A DNA stretch of 5,357 nt, taken from positions 1-5,357 of the forward strand of contig JASLCO010000319.1 in the NCBI GenBank assembly GCA_030146505.1, read 5' to 3'. Below are positions 1 through 5,357 of the stretch, one piece after another. A program made the translations under genes and the position numbers. Each line of letters opens with the position of its first letter. The stretch's first letter is position 1. The DNA comes from Moraxellaceae bacterium. Its GTDB lineage: Bacteria > Pseudomonadota > Gammaproteobacteria > Pseudomonadales > Moraxellaceae. A model generated the notes under the pieces. That model made no database searches. It was given only the letters and a program-made list of their open reading frames with translations, and was not told the origin of the DNA.

Positions 1-87
1 GTCGTCACCCTGATGTTCAATGGCAAGGCTGTTGATCTCAAACCCCATACTCAGGGCGCAGTGGCCACACTGACCCTCAAGCGCTGA
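1..87 (+). CDS. rodZ: RodZ cytoskeletal/cell-shape protein, C-terminal fragment (5' end outside window)
   Basis: Only the last 28 codons are present, in frame from base 1 to the TGA at 85-87. The tail contains NGKAVDL followed by VATLTL just before the end. This matches the end of E. coli RodZ, recalled as QGKPVDL followed by VARLTL, in the periplasmic C-terminal beta domain (DUF4115). RodZ is a bitopic inner-membrane protein that links MreB filaments to the elongation machinery through its cytoplasmic helix-turn-helix domain; neither that domain nor the membrane segment lies in the window. Position supports the call: rodZ directly precedes ispG in E. coli and Pseudomonas. The gap to ispG is 16 nt, so the two are probably co-transcribed. 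Unlike the E. coli protein, this one ends only two residues (KR) after the conserved strand, without a longer tail. Confidence 0.82.
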   Translation, partial: VVTLMFNGKAVDLKPHTQGAVATLTLKR

Positions 88-103
88 AGCAAGAGCAGCC
101 GTC

Positions 104-1246
104 ATGCACGAGTCTCCGATCAAGCGTCGCCCCACCCGCAAGATTCGCGTCGGCAAGGTCTTTGTCGGTGGTGATGCCCCCATCACCGTGCAGACCATGA
201 CCAATACCGAAACCTGCGATGTGGAAGCAACCGTGGCGCAGATCCAGCGCTGCGTGAATGCTGGGGCTGACATCGTGCGTGTTTCCGTGCCCTCCATGGA
301 GGCGGCGGACGCTTTCGGCAAAATCCGCAAGCTGGTGCCGGATGTGCCACTGGTGACCGATATCCATTTCGATCACAAGATTGCACTGGCCGTGGCTGAT
401 CTGGGTGCCGACTGCCTGCGCATCAATCCCGGCAATATCGGCTCGCATGACAAGGTGCGCGAGGTGGTGGCTGCTGCGCGCCACCACGGCATTTCCATGC
501 GCATAGGCGTGAATGCCGGCTCACTGGAAAAAGACATACAGAAGAAATATGGCGAACCCACGGGCGAAGCCCTGCTGGAATCGGCAATGCGCCATATCGA
601 CATCCTGGACAAGCTGGATTTTCACGAGTTCAAGGTCAGTGTGAAGGCATCCAATGTGTTTCTCACGCTGGATGCTTACCGCTTGCTTTCCGCGCAGATA
701 GACAATCCTTTGCATCTGGGCGTGACCGAGGCCGGTGTGTTCCGTTCCGGTACGGTAAAGTCCGCCATTGCTCTCGGCGGCCTGCTGCTGGACGGCATTG
801 GCGACACCATACGCATTTCCCTCGCCGCCGAGCCGGAAGATGAAGTGAAGGTCGGCTTCGACATCCTGAAGTCGCTGGCCATACGCTCCAATGGCATCAA
901 TTTCATTGCCTGCCCCAGCTGCTCGCGTCAGGAATTCGATGTGATACGCGTGATGAATGCCCTGGAAGCGCGACTGGAAGATGTGCGCGTGCCCATGGAC
1001 GTCTCCGTGATCGGCTGCAAGGTGAATGGCCCCGGTGAAGCCAAAGAGGCCGATATCGGCGTGGTGGGTGCTCTGCCCAACAGCCTGGTTTATCGCCATG
1101 GTGAAAAGAGCCATCTCATTCCCACCAATAATCTGGTGGATGAAATCGAAAAAATGGTGCGTGAGCGCGTGCGTGAGCATGAAGCTGCTGAAGCGGCGCA
1201 AAAGGCAGACGACGAGGCGCGTGGCGTCATCGTGCGCAGCCATTAA
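104..1246 (+). CDS. ispG: 4-hydroxy-3-methylbut-2-en-1-yl diphosphate synthase (IspG/GcpE)
   Basis: IspG catalyses the penultimate step of the MEP isoprenoid pathway in the cytoplasm. It reductively opens MEcPP to HMBPP using a [4Fe-4S] cluster fed by flavodoxin or ferredoxin. The 380-residue protein is the short bacterial form: a TIM barrel (about residues 10-255, including VQTMTNT, TDIHFDH, RINPGN and IGVNAGSLEKD) joined to a C-terminal reductase-like domain, with no large middle insert. The cluster ligands are visible at the same numbers as in E. coli: Cys270 and Cys273 in CPSCSRQ, Cys305 in GCKVNGPGEAKEADIG, and Glu312. It is slightly longer than E. coli IspG (372 residues), the difference lying in a charged Ala/Glu-rich tail from about residue 352. 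The ATG is preceded by a weak AAGAG Shine-Dalgarno at 91-95, and MHESPIKRR matches family N-termini. No promoter is visible in the short gap from rodZ. Confidence 0.97.
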   Translation: MHESPIKRRPTRKIRVGKVFVGGDAPITVQTMTNTETCDVEATVAQIQRCVNAGADIVRVSVPSMEAADAFGKIRKLVPDVPLVTDIHFDHKIALAVADLGADCLRINPGNIGSHDKVREVVAAARHHGISMRIGVNAGSLEKDIQKKYGEPTGEALLESAMRHIDILDKLDFHEFKVSVKASNVFLTLDAYRLLSAQIDNPLHLGVTEAGVFRSGTVKSAIALGGLLLDGIGDTIRISLAAEPEDEVKVGFDILKSLAIRSNGINFIACPSCSRQEFDVIRVMNALEARLEDVRVPMDVSVIGCKVNGPGEAKEADIGVVGALPNSLVYRHGEKSHLIPTNNLVDEIEKMVRERVREHEAAEAAQKADDEARGVIVRSH

Positions 1247-1267
1247 AGGACAAGCGACAAGAAGAAC

Positions 1268-2545
1268 ATGAGTCAGAAAATCACTGCCATCCGTGGCTTC
1301 AACGACATACTGCCCGCTGATACGGCACGCTGGGCCGGCATAGAAGCTGTGCTGCGCGACCTCATGCGTGCCTATGGCTATCACGAAATCCGCCTGCCCA
1401 TCGTGGAAAGCACGCCGCTGTTTGCGCGTGCCATCGGTGAAGTCACGGACATCGTGGAAAAGGAAATGTATTCCTTCCAGGACCGCGGCGGTGAGCCCAT
1501 CACCCTGCGTCCCGAAGGCACGGCCGGCTGCGTGCGTGCCGCGCTGGAACATGGTCTCACCTATAACCAGACGCAGCGTCTCTGGTATACCGGCCCCATG
1601 TTCCGCTACGAGCGCCCGCAGAAGGGGCGCTATCGCCAGTTCCACCAGTTCGGCGTGGAAACCTTCGGCATGACGGGGCCGGATATCGATGCCGAGCTCA
1701 TCCTGCTGACGGCGCGCCTGTGGCGCGAGCTGGCGCTGGAAAAGGTGGTGCGTCTGGAGATCAATTCCTTGGGTGAAATCGCCGAGCGTGCAAAATTCCG
1801 CGCGGCGCTGGTGGCGTATCTCGAGCAGCACCGTACACAACTGGATGAGGATTCGCAGCGCCGTCTCACCAGCAATCCCCTGCGCATCCTGGACAGCAAG
1901 GATGCCGGCACGCAGAAGATTCTCGAAGACGCGCCGCGTCTGCCGGATTTCCTCGAGGCTGAATCCCGTGATCATTTCGCGGCACTTTGCGCCGTGCTGG
2001 ATGCGGCCGGTGTCGCCTATGTGGTGAATCCGAAGCTGGTGCGCGGTCTCGACTACTACAACAAGACCGTGTTCGAGTGGGTGACCACCGAGCTGGGCTC
2101 GCAGGGCACGGTCTGCGCCGGTGGCCGTTACGATGGTCTGGTCGAGCAGCTGGGTGGACAGAAAACACCGGCCGTGGGCTTTGCCATCGGCCTTGAGCGT
2201 CTGGTGCTGCTGCATGCCGCCGTGCACCCTGAAATCGAATCCTCCGAGGCCGATGTCTTTGTCGCCGCCGTGGGCGAGGGCACCTCGCAGCCGGCCCTGC
2301 TGCTGGCTGAGGCCCTGCGCACAGCTTTGCCGGATCTGCGCGTGCTGGTGAATTGCGGTGGTGGCAGCTTCAAGTCGCAGTTCAAGAAGGCCGACAAATC
2401 CGGCGCCCGTTTTGCGCTGGTGCTGGGCGAGGATGAGGTCAAGAACGGCACGGTGGCCCTGAAGTGGCTGCGTGAAGAACATGAGCAGAAGACGCTGGCA
2501 CAGTCTGAGGTCGCCGCCTTCCTGAAAGAACAACACACCTTATGA
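1268..2545 (+). CDS. hisS: Histidine--tRNA ligase (HisRS, class II)
   Basis: This cytoplasmic homodimer charges tRNA(His) with histidine using ATP. At 425 residues it matches the usual bacterial length (E. coli 424). The class II core is intact. Residues 8-15 (IRGFNDIL) begin the fold. TLRPEGTAGCVRA (79-91) forms part of the active site. Motif 2 is MFRYERPQKGRYRQFHQFGVE (111-131) with Arg113. The HisRS-specific LVRGLDYY (257-264) contains Arg259, the catalytic arginine at the same number as in E. coli. AGGRYDGL (284-291) is the second histidine-specific motif, and motif 3 is VGFAIGLERL (303-312). The C-terminal anticodon-binding domain (about 325-425) includes GGGSFKSQFKKADKSGA and LGEDE. The start follows ispG by 21 nt; the purine-rich AAGAAG just before the ATG is a weak, closely spaced ribosome site, so coupling to ispG is possible. 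The penultimate sense codons are ordinary apart from a final rare TTA. Confidence 0.98.
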   Translation: MSQKITAIRGFNDILPADTARWAGIEAVLRDLMRAYGYHEIRLPIVESTPLFARAIGEVTDIVEKEMYSFQDRGGEPITLRPEGTAGCVRAALEHGLTYNQTQRLWYTGPMFRYERPQKGRYRQFHQFGVETFGMTGPDIDAELILLTARLWRELALEKVVRLEINSLGEIAERAKFRAALVAYLEQHRTQLDEDSQRRLTSNPLRILDSKDAGTQKILEDAPRLPDFLEAESRDHFAALCAVLDAAGVAYVVNPKLVRGLDYYNKTVFEWVTTELGSQGTVCAGGRYDGLVEQLGGQKTPAVGFAIGLERLVLLHAAVHPEIESSEADVFVAAVGEGTSQPALLLAEALRTALPDLRVLVNCGGGSFKSQFKKADKSGARFALVLGEDEVKNGTVALKWLREEHEQKTLAQSEVAAFLKEQHTL

Positions 2546-2583
2546 AAATGCTGGTGGCAACCGGCACAAGGAGCAGCAAGTGA
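2542..2583 (+). other. 13-codon micro-ORF bridging hisS and yfgM (possible translational coupler)
   Basis: An ATG at 2542-2544 overlaps the hisS stop as ATGA. The frame then runs 13 codons (MKMLVATGTRSSK) to a TGA at 2581-2583, which overlaps the yfgM GTG start as GTGA. It fills the hisS-yfgM gap with no untranslated base left over. No good Shine-Dalgarno sits before its ATG, so it would depend on ribosomes finishing hisS. The peptide has no recognisable feature. It may be a coupling device, or simply the chance result of a short gap with no stop in that frame. Confidence 0.25.
2568..2573 (+). promoter_or_regulatory. Shine-Dalgarno sequence of yfgM
   Basis: AAGGAG, six bases before the GTG at 2580, is the strongest ribosome-binding site in the window. 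It settles the choice of the GTG start, since no ATG occurs in that frame near the conserved N-terminus. Confidence 0.8.
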
Positions 2584-3284
2584 GTCAGCACGAAGAAGAA
2601 CAGCTGGAGAACCTGAAGCGTTTCTTCAAGGATTACGGCAACCCCATCCTCACCGGTGTGGTCCTGGCCGTGGTGGTGTTTTCAGGCTGGCGCTACTGGG
2701 AAAACCAGCGCGTGGACGCCTCCACCAAGGCGGCCAATGTCTTCCAGGACATGCTGGGGGCCGTGCAGCGCAGCCATATGAACCCTGCCGACAAGACGGC
2801 CAGCACCGATGTGCAGCGTTATGCCAAGAGCCTGCGCGACGATTACGCCAAGACACCGTTCGCCACCAGTGCCGGTCTCCTGCTGGCGCGCCAGGCTGTG
2901 GACCACAACGATTTCGCCGAAGCCGAAAAACAGCTGCGCTGGGTACTGGAACAGAAACCTGATGAAAGCGTGCGCGTTCTCGCCACGACGCGTCTGGCCC
3001 GTGTGCTGGCGGCCGACAAGAAGTTTGACGAGGCGCAGGCCTTGCTGGCCAAGGAAAGCGACGCCGGCTTCAAGCCCACGGTGGAAGAGCTCCGGGGCGA
3101 CATCTACCAGTCGCAGGGCAAGATTCCCGAGGCGCAAAAGGCGTATCTCGCTGCCGTGGAGGCCCTGCAGGCGCGTGATGACGAGCGCCGCCCGCTGCTG
3201 GAAATGAAGATGGCGGATGTCGGCGTTGCCGCTCCCGAAAAGAAGGATGAGAAAAAGGCGGAGCCGGAGTCCAAGTCCTCGTGA
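2580..3284 (+). CDS. yfgM: YfgM-family ancillary SecYEG translocon subunit (TPR protein)
   Basis: YfgM is an inner-membrane protein with a periplasmic TPR domain. In E. coli it associates with SecYEG and the chaperone PpiD, and it helps hand over secreted proteins; a link to Rcs stress signalling has also been reported. The 234-residue product shows the family layout. A short charged cytoplasmic N-terminus contains LENLKRFFKDYG (9-20), then one membrane segment spans about 22-37, followed by GWRYW (36-40), which E. coli YfgM shares. Helical TPR-like repeats (TPR_21 type) follow from about 47 to 210, with typical units at 111-125 (DFAEAEKQLRWVLEQ), 149-157 (FDEAQALLA) and 179-195. It is longer than E. 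coli YfgM (206 residues), mainly through a Lys/Glu-rich tail after residue 218. The GTG start has a strong ribosome site, and the gene overlaps bamB by 4 nt, the standard order in gammaproteobacteria. Confidence 0.92.
   Translation: MSQHEEEQLENLKRFFKDYGNPILTGVVLAVVVFSGWRYWENQRVDASTKAANVFQDMLGAVQRSHMNPADKTASTDVQRYAKSLRDDYAKTPFATSAGLLLARQAVDHNDFAEAEKQLRWVLEQKPDESVRVLATTRLARVLAADKKFDEAQALLAKESDAGFKPTVEELRGDIYQSQGKIPEAQKAYLAAVEALQARDDERRPLLEMKMADVGVAAPEKKDEKKAEPESKSS
3266..3269 (+). promoter_or_regulatory. Probable ribosome-binding site of bamB inside the yfgM 3' end
   Basis: GGAG lies 11 bases before the bamB GTG, within a purine-rich run (about 3237-3269) that also encodes the Lys/Glu tail of YfgM. 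The spacing is somewhat long, so stop-start coupling at the GTGA overlap probably contributes as much as this site. Confidence 0.4.
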
Positions 3285-4453
3285 TCACTTTCCGTCCGTT
3301 CCGTGTCCTGCTGCCGGCGCTTGTGATTCCGGCCACGCTGTTGCTGGCCACGGCCTGCAGCAGCACGCCCAAGGCACCCGAGCCCAAGGCCTATCCGTCC
3401 CTGCCGGCCGACAAGGTACAGCTCCAGCGTCTCTGGAAAGTTTCCGTGGGCAATGGCCTGGGCAAGGACGACGTGCGCTTGCCGCCCGCCATTGGTGAGC
3501 AGCGCGTGACGGCGGCCAGTCGTGATGGCGTGCTGCTGTCGCTGCAGCGTGAAAACGGCAAGCCGGTGTGGAAGAAGTCTACTGGCCTGCCACTGACCAG
3601 CGGCCCGGCTGCCGCCTATGGCGTGGTGGCTGTGGCGACGGCCAAGGGCGAGCTGGCGCTGTTTTCCGAAGCGGATGGCGCGCTGAAATGGAAAGTGCCG
3701 GTAGGTGCGGCCGTGCTGGCGCGGCCGGCGCTCGCCAGGGATTGCGTGATCGTCCTGGCGGCTGATGGCGTGGTGCATGCGCTGGAGCTGGAAACCGGTG
3801 AACAGCGCTGGACCTACAACACCACCGTGCCGCCGCTCAGCCTGCATGCCAATGCTGCGCCGCTGATTGACGAGGACACCGTCTACGTGGCCACCGCCGG
3901 CGGCAAGCTGGTCAGCCTGGATCTGAAAACGGGCGTGGCCGCCTGGGATATCCGCGTGGCCAGCAACAGCGGCCGCTCCGAGCTCGAGCGCATGAACGAT
4001 GTGGTGGGTGATCTGCTGCTGCCTGACGCCAGCACGCTCTACAGCGTCGGTTACCAGTCGCAGCTGACCGCCGTGGACGTGGCCAGCGGCCGCCGCCGCT
4101 GGCAGTTCGATGTGTCCAGTGTGAATGCACTGGCCGAAGGCCTCGGCAATGTCTATGTCACCGATACCGAAGGCAATGTGCTGGCGGTGGACCGCAACAG
4201 CGGCAAGGTGGTGTGGAAGCAGTCTGATTACCAGTATCACCACCTGACAGCGTCCACCGTGGTGGGCAGCGTGCTGGCTGTGGGTGATGACAAGGGCCGC
4301 GTGCACCTGCTGGCGCAGAGCGATGGCCAGGTGCGCGGACGCAGCCATGTCAGCGGCGACGCGCTGGTCTCACTGCAGGGCAGTGGCGACGTGCTTTATG
4401 CCTGGGATGTAGACGGCCATCTTTCCGCGTGGCAGATACGCCAGAATCATTGA
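3281..4453 (+). CDS. bamB: Outer membrane protein assembly factor BamB (lipoprotein)
   Basis: BamB (formerly YfgL) is a periplasm-facing outer-membrane lipoprotein. It binds BamA POTRA domains and speeds folding of beta-barrel proteins. The 390-residue product (E. coli 392) begins with a lipoprotein signal: Arg5 and Arg8, a hydrophobic stretch 9-24, and ATAC with the lipidated Cys26. Ser27 at +2 fits outer-membrane sorting. The -3 residue is Ala23 rather than the usual Leu, with Leu22 one place earlier. The mature part is an eight-bladed PQQ-like propeller; blade motifs of the type G-x-x-x-W are seen at NGKPVW (92-97), DGALKW (132-137), TGEQRW (172-177), TGVAAW (217-222), SGRRRW (269-274) and SGKVVW (307-312). 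The segment SNSGRSELERMNDV (228-241) matches the conserved E. coli region ending in EIDRLSDV. GTG is the only plausible start: an in-frame TGA lies at 3248-3250 and no other start precedes the signal peptide. Confidence 0.96.
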   Translation: MITFRPFRVLLPALVIPATLLLATACSSTPKAPEPKAYPSLPADKVQLQRLWKVSVGNGLGKDDVRLPPAIGEQRVTAASRDGVLLSLQRENGKPVWKKSTGLPLTSGPAAAYGVVAVATAKGELALFSEADGALKWKVPVGAAVLARPALARDCVIVLAADGVVHALELETGEQRWTYNTTVPPLSLHANAAPLIDEDTVYVATAGGKLVSLDLKTGVAAWDIRVASNSGRSELERMNDVVGDLLLPDASTLYSVGYQSQLTAVDVASGRRRWQFDVSSVNALAEGLGNVYVTDTEGNVLAVDRNSGKVVWKQSDYQYHHLTASTVVGSVLAVGDDKGRVHLLAQSDGQVRGRSHVSGDALVSLQGSGDVLYAWDVDGHLSAWQIRQNH

Positions 4454-4479
4454 GCCGGTACTCTGGTCGGGATTCATGC

Positions 4480-4511
4480 TCATCCCCGCTTTCGCGGGGA
4501 TGACGTTTTTT
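4480..4511 (+). terminator. Rho-independent terminator after bamB
   Basis: A perfect 10-bp GC-rich stem pairs 4480-4489 (TCATCCCCGC) with 4494-4503 (GCGGGGATGA) around a TTTC loop. Two bases later comes a run of six T at 4506-4511, the standard intrinsic terminator shape for + strand transcription. It lies 27 bases after the bamB stop and probably ends the ispG-hisS-yfgM-bamB transcript. On the minus strand the same bases read GTCATCCCCGCGAAAGCGGG and onward, a form seen in dispersed palindromic repeats of many proteobacteria, so it may be a repeat copy serving as terminator. Confidence 0.88.
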
Positions 4512-4564
4512 CAGTCAGTACTTTTTGTAGCCTTACCTTTTTTGCAGCACTACCGAGATAAACG
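4512..4564 (+). other. AT-richer leader of der; expected promoter region but no clear promoter seen
   Basis: Between the terminator and the der ATG lie 53 bases with several T runs (4522-4526, 4538-4543), clearly richer in AT than the genes. If the upstream hairpin stops transcription, a der promoter should lie here or inside bamB. I find only poor sigma-70 matches: TTGTAG at 4525-4530 has no good -10 box at 17 bases, and GATAAA at 4557-4562 is too close to the start codon. The ribosome site before der is weak (GAG at 4555-4557). Confidence 0.35.
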
Positions 4565-5357
4565 ATGAAACCCGTGATCGCGCTGGTGGGCCGTCCCAAT
4601 GTCGGCAAGTCCACCCTCTTCAACCAGTTGACGAAAAGTCGCGATGCCTTGGTCGCCGACCTGCCGGGGCTGACGCGCGATCGCAAATACGGCGATGCCC
4701 GCATCGAGGACAAATCCTTCATCGTCATCGACACCGGTGGCATCGGCGAAGGCGAGGCAGGCATCGATGCCCATATGGCGGAGCAGTCCCGCCTGGCCAT
4801 CCATGAAGCCGACATCGTGCTTTTCCTCACCGATGCACGCGTCGGCCTGACCGGCGCCGACCAGGAAATCGCCGCCGAGCTGCGCACGCTGAGCAAGCGC
4901 GTGCACCTGGTGGTGAACAAGATAGACGGCGTGCACGAAGAGGCGGCCATGGCGGATTTCCACCGCCTTGGCATGGGCGAGATTTTCGGCATTGCCGCCA
5001 GCCACGGCCGTGGCGTGGCGCAGATGATCCAGGATGTGCTGGCGGATTATCCGCCGGATGCCGAGGATGAGCCGCTCGCGGAAACCGGCATCAAGATCGC
5101 CATTGTCGGCCGCCCCAATGTCGGCAAGTCCACGCTGGTGAACCGCCTGCTGGGTGAAGACCGCGTAGTGGTTTTCGACATGCCGGGCACCACGCGCGAT
5201 TCCATCTACATTCCCTTCGAGCGCCGGGGCCAGCGCTACACCCTGATCGATACCGCCGGCGTGCGCCGTCGTGGCCGCGTTGATGCCGGCGTGGAAAAGT
5301 TTTCCGTGATCAAGACCCTGCAGGCCATCAAGGATGCGCATGTGGTGGTGCTGGTGC
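4565..5357 (+). CDS. der: Ribosome biogenesis GTPase Der (EngA), N-terminal part (3' end outside window)
   Basis: Der is an essential GTPase that binds the 50S precursor and is needed for late large-subunit assembly. It is unique in having two GTPase domains in tandem, followed by a KH-like domain. The window holds 264 codons plus one base, open to the edge; the full protein is usually near 490 residues. G domain 1 shows G1 GRPNVGKST (9-17), the G2 threonine in LTRDR (36-40), G3 DTGG (56-59), G4 NKID (118-121) and a G5-like ASHGRG (145-150). An acidic linker (about 162-173) follows. G domain 2 shows G1 GRPNVGKST (182-190), G2 in GTTRD (208-212) and G3 DTAG (229-232), then VRRRGRV of the switch II region; its G4 motif and the KH-like domain are cut off. 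The ATG start gives the usual MKPVIALVGRPNVGKS N-terminus. It follows bamB as in E. coli, but behind a terminator. Confidence 0.97.
   Translation, partial: MKPVIALVGRPNVGKSTLFNQLTKSRDALVADLPGLTRDRKYGDARIEDKSFIVIDTGGIGEGEAGIDAHMAEQSRLAIHEADIVLFLTDARVGLTGADQEIAAELRTLSKRVHLVVNKIDGVHEEAAMADFHRLGMGEIFGIAASHGRGVAQMIQDVLADYPPDAEDEPLAETGIKIAIVGRPNVGKSTLVNRLLGEDRVVVFDMPGTTRDSIYIPFERRGQRYTLIDTAGVRRRGRVDAGVEKFSVIKTLQAIKDAHVVVLV
4595..4614 (+). repeat. 20-nt direct repeat, copy 1 (Walker A codons of Der G domain 1)
   Basis: These 20 bases (CCCAATGTCGGCAAGTCCAC) recur exactly at 5114-5133. They encode the PNVGKST core of the first GTP-binding P-loop. The repeat reflects the ancient GTPase domain duplication plus strong codon preference, and is not a mobile or regulatory repeat. 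Confidence 0.9.
5114..5133 (+). repeat. 20-nt direct repeat, copy 2 (Walker A codons of Der G domain 2)
   Basis: Exact second copy of bases 4595-4614, encoding the P-loop of the second GTPase domain. The copies lie 519 bp apart, a whole number of codons (173). Confidence 0.9.

Noticed and set aside
88..103. A promoter or terminator between rodZ and ispG
   Set aside because: The gap is only 16 bases, with no hairpin, T run or promoter hexamers; a shared transcript is the simpler reading.
521..2536. A very long open frame (671 codons) on the minus strand opposite ispG and hisS
   Set aside because: Its codons lie exactly in register with the sense codons of both genes, so its stops require sense TTA, CTA or TCA, which are rare here. 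It ends at the TCA of IspG Ser140 and is bounded upstream by the TTA just before the hisS stop. The product is His/Gln/Gly/Arg-rich with no recognisable domain, as expected of an antisense shadow.
3104..4348. A 414-codon open frame on the minus strand opposite bamB
   Set aside because: It is again in register with the bamB codons and explained by scarcity of TTA, CTA and TCA codons. The sense strand encodes a clear full-length BamB, and the antisense product shows no family motif.
4525..4562. Possible sigma-70 promoter for der (TTGTAG as -35, or TTGCAG with GATAAA)
   Set aside because: TTGTAG has no acceptable -10 hexamer at 16-18 bases. TTGCAG (4542-4547) and GATAAA (4557-4562) are only 9 bases apart, and the latter would place the start inside the coding region.
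4550..5341. A 263-codon open frame on the minus strand opposite der
   Set aside because: It is in register with der codons, which encode two intact GTPase motif sets. The antisense protein has no recognisable domain and is a shadow.
1..5357. An undescribed multi-gene system, mobile element, CRISPR array or RNA gene
   Set aside because: Every gene is a well-known housekeeping family in its conserved order. I found no spaced direct repeats, terminal inverted repeats, transposase or integrase fragments, and no tRNA- or rRNA-like stretches on either strand.

Overview
The window carries a conserved gammaproteobacterial housekeeping cluster, with every gene on the + strand: the 3' end of rodZ, then ispG, hisS, yfgM, bamB and the 5' part of der (engA). 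This order is the same as in Escherichia coli and very close to that in Pseudomonas. From memory, the IspG sequence most resembles Acinetobacter and other Moraxellaceae (the N-terminal block, the CDVEATVAQI and FHEFKVSVKASNVFLT stretches, and the SLVYRHGEKSHLI region). The DNA looks GC-rich, with G/C-ending codons and almost no TTA, CTA or TCA codons. That is unlike Acinetobacter, so a higher-GC Moraxellaceae-like or neighbouring gammaproteobacterium is my best guess. This assignment is an inference and was not checked against a database.

Layout: bases 1-87 are the last 28 codons of rodZ (cell shape, MreB anchor). ispG (104-1246) makes HMBPP in the MEP isoprenoid pathway. hisS (1268-2545) is histidyl-tRNA synthetase. 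yfgM (2580-3284) is an inner-membrane TPR protein of the Sec translocon periphery. bamB (3281-4453) is the beta-propeller lipoprotein of the outer-membrane BAM complex. A strong intrinsic terminator lies at 4480-4511, and der (4565 to the window end) is the double-GTPase ribosome assembly factor.

The first five genes are tightly packed: gaps of 16, 21 and 34 nt, then a 4-nt GTGA overlap between yfgM and bamB. They have no visible internal promoter or terminator and read as one transcription unit that continues from upstream of the window. The 34-nt hisS-yfgM gap is bridged exactly by a 13-codon open frame that overlaps the hisS stop and the yfgM GTG start, which suggests translational coupling. 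The only real break is the 111-nt bamB-der gap with its perfect 10-bp hairpin and T-tract; der must either have its own promoter there or rely on read-through.

Functionally, yfgM and bamB sit on one secretion route (Sec exit at the inner membrane, then outer-membrane protein assembly), while hisS and der serve translation and ribosome assembly, and ispG feeds quinone and undecaprenyl lipid synthesis. I see no mobile element, CRISPR array, RNA gene or novel multi-gene system. The interest here lies in the gene junctions and in the terminator, whose sequence resembles a dispersed palindromic repeat.
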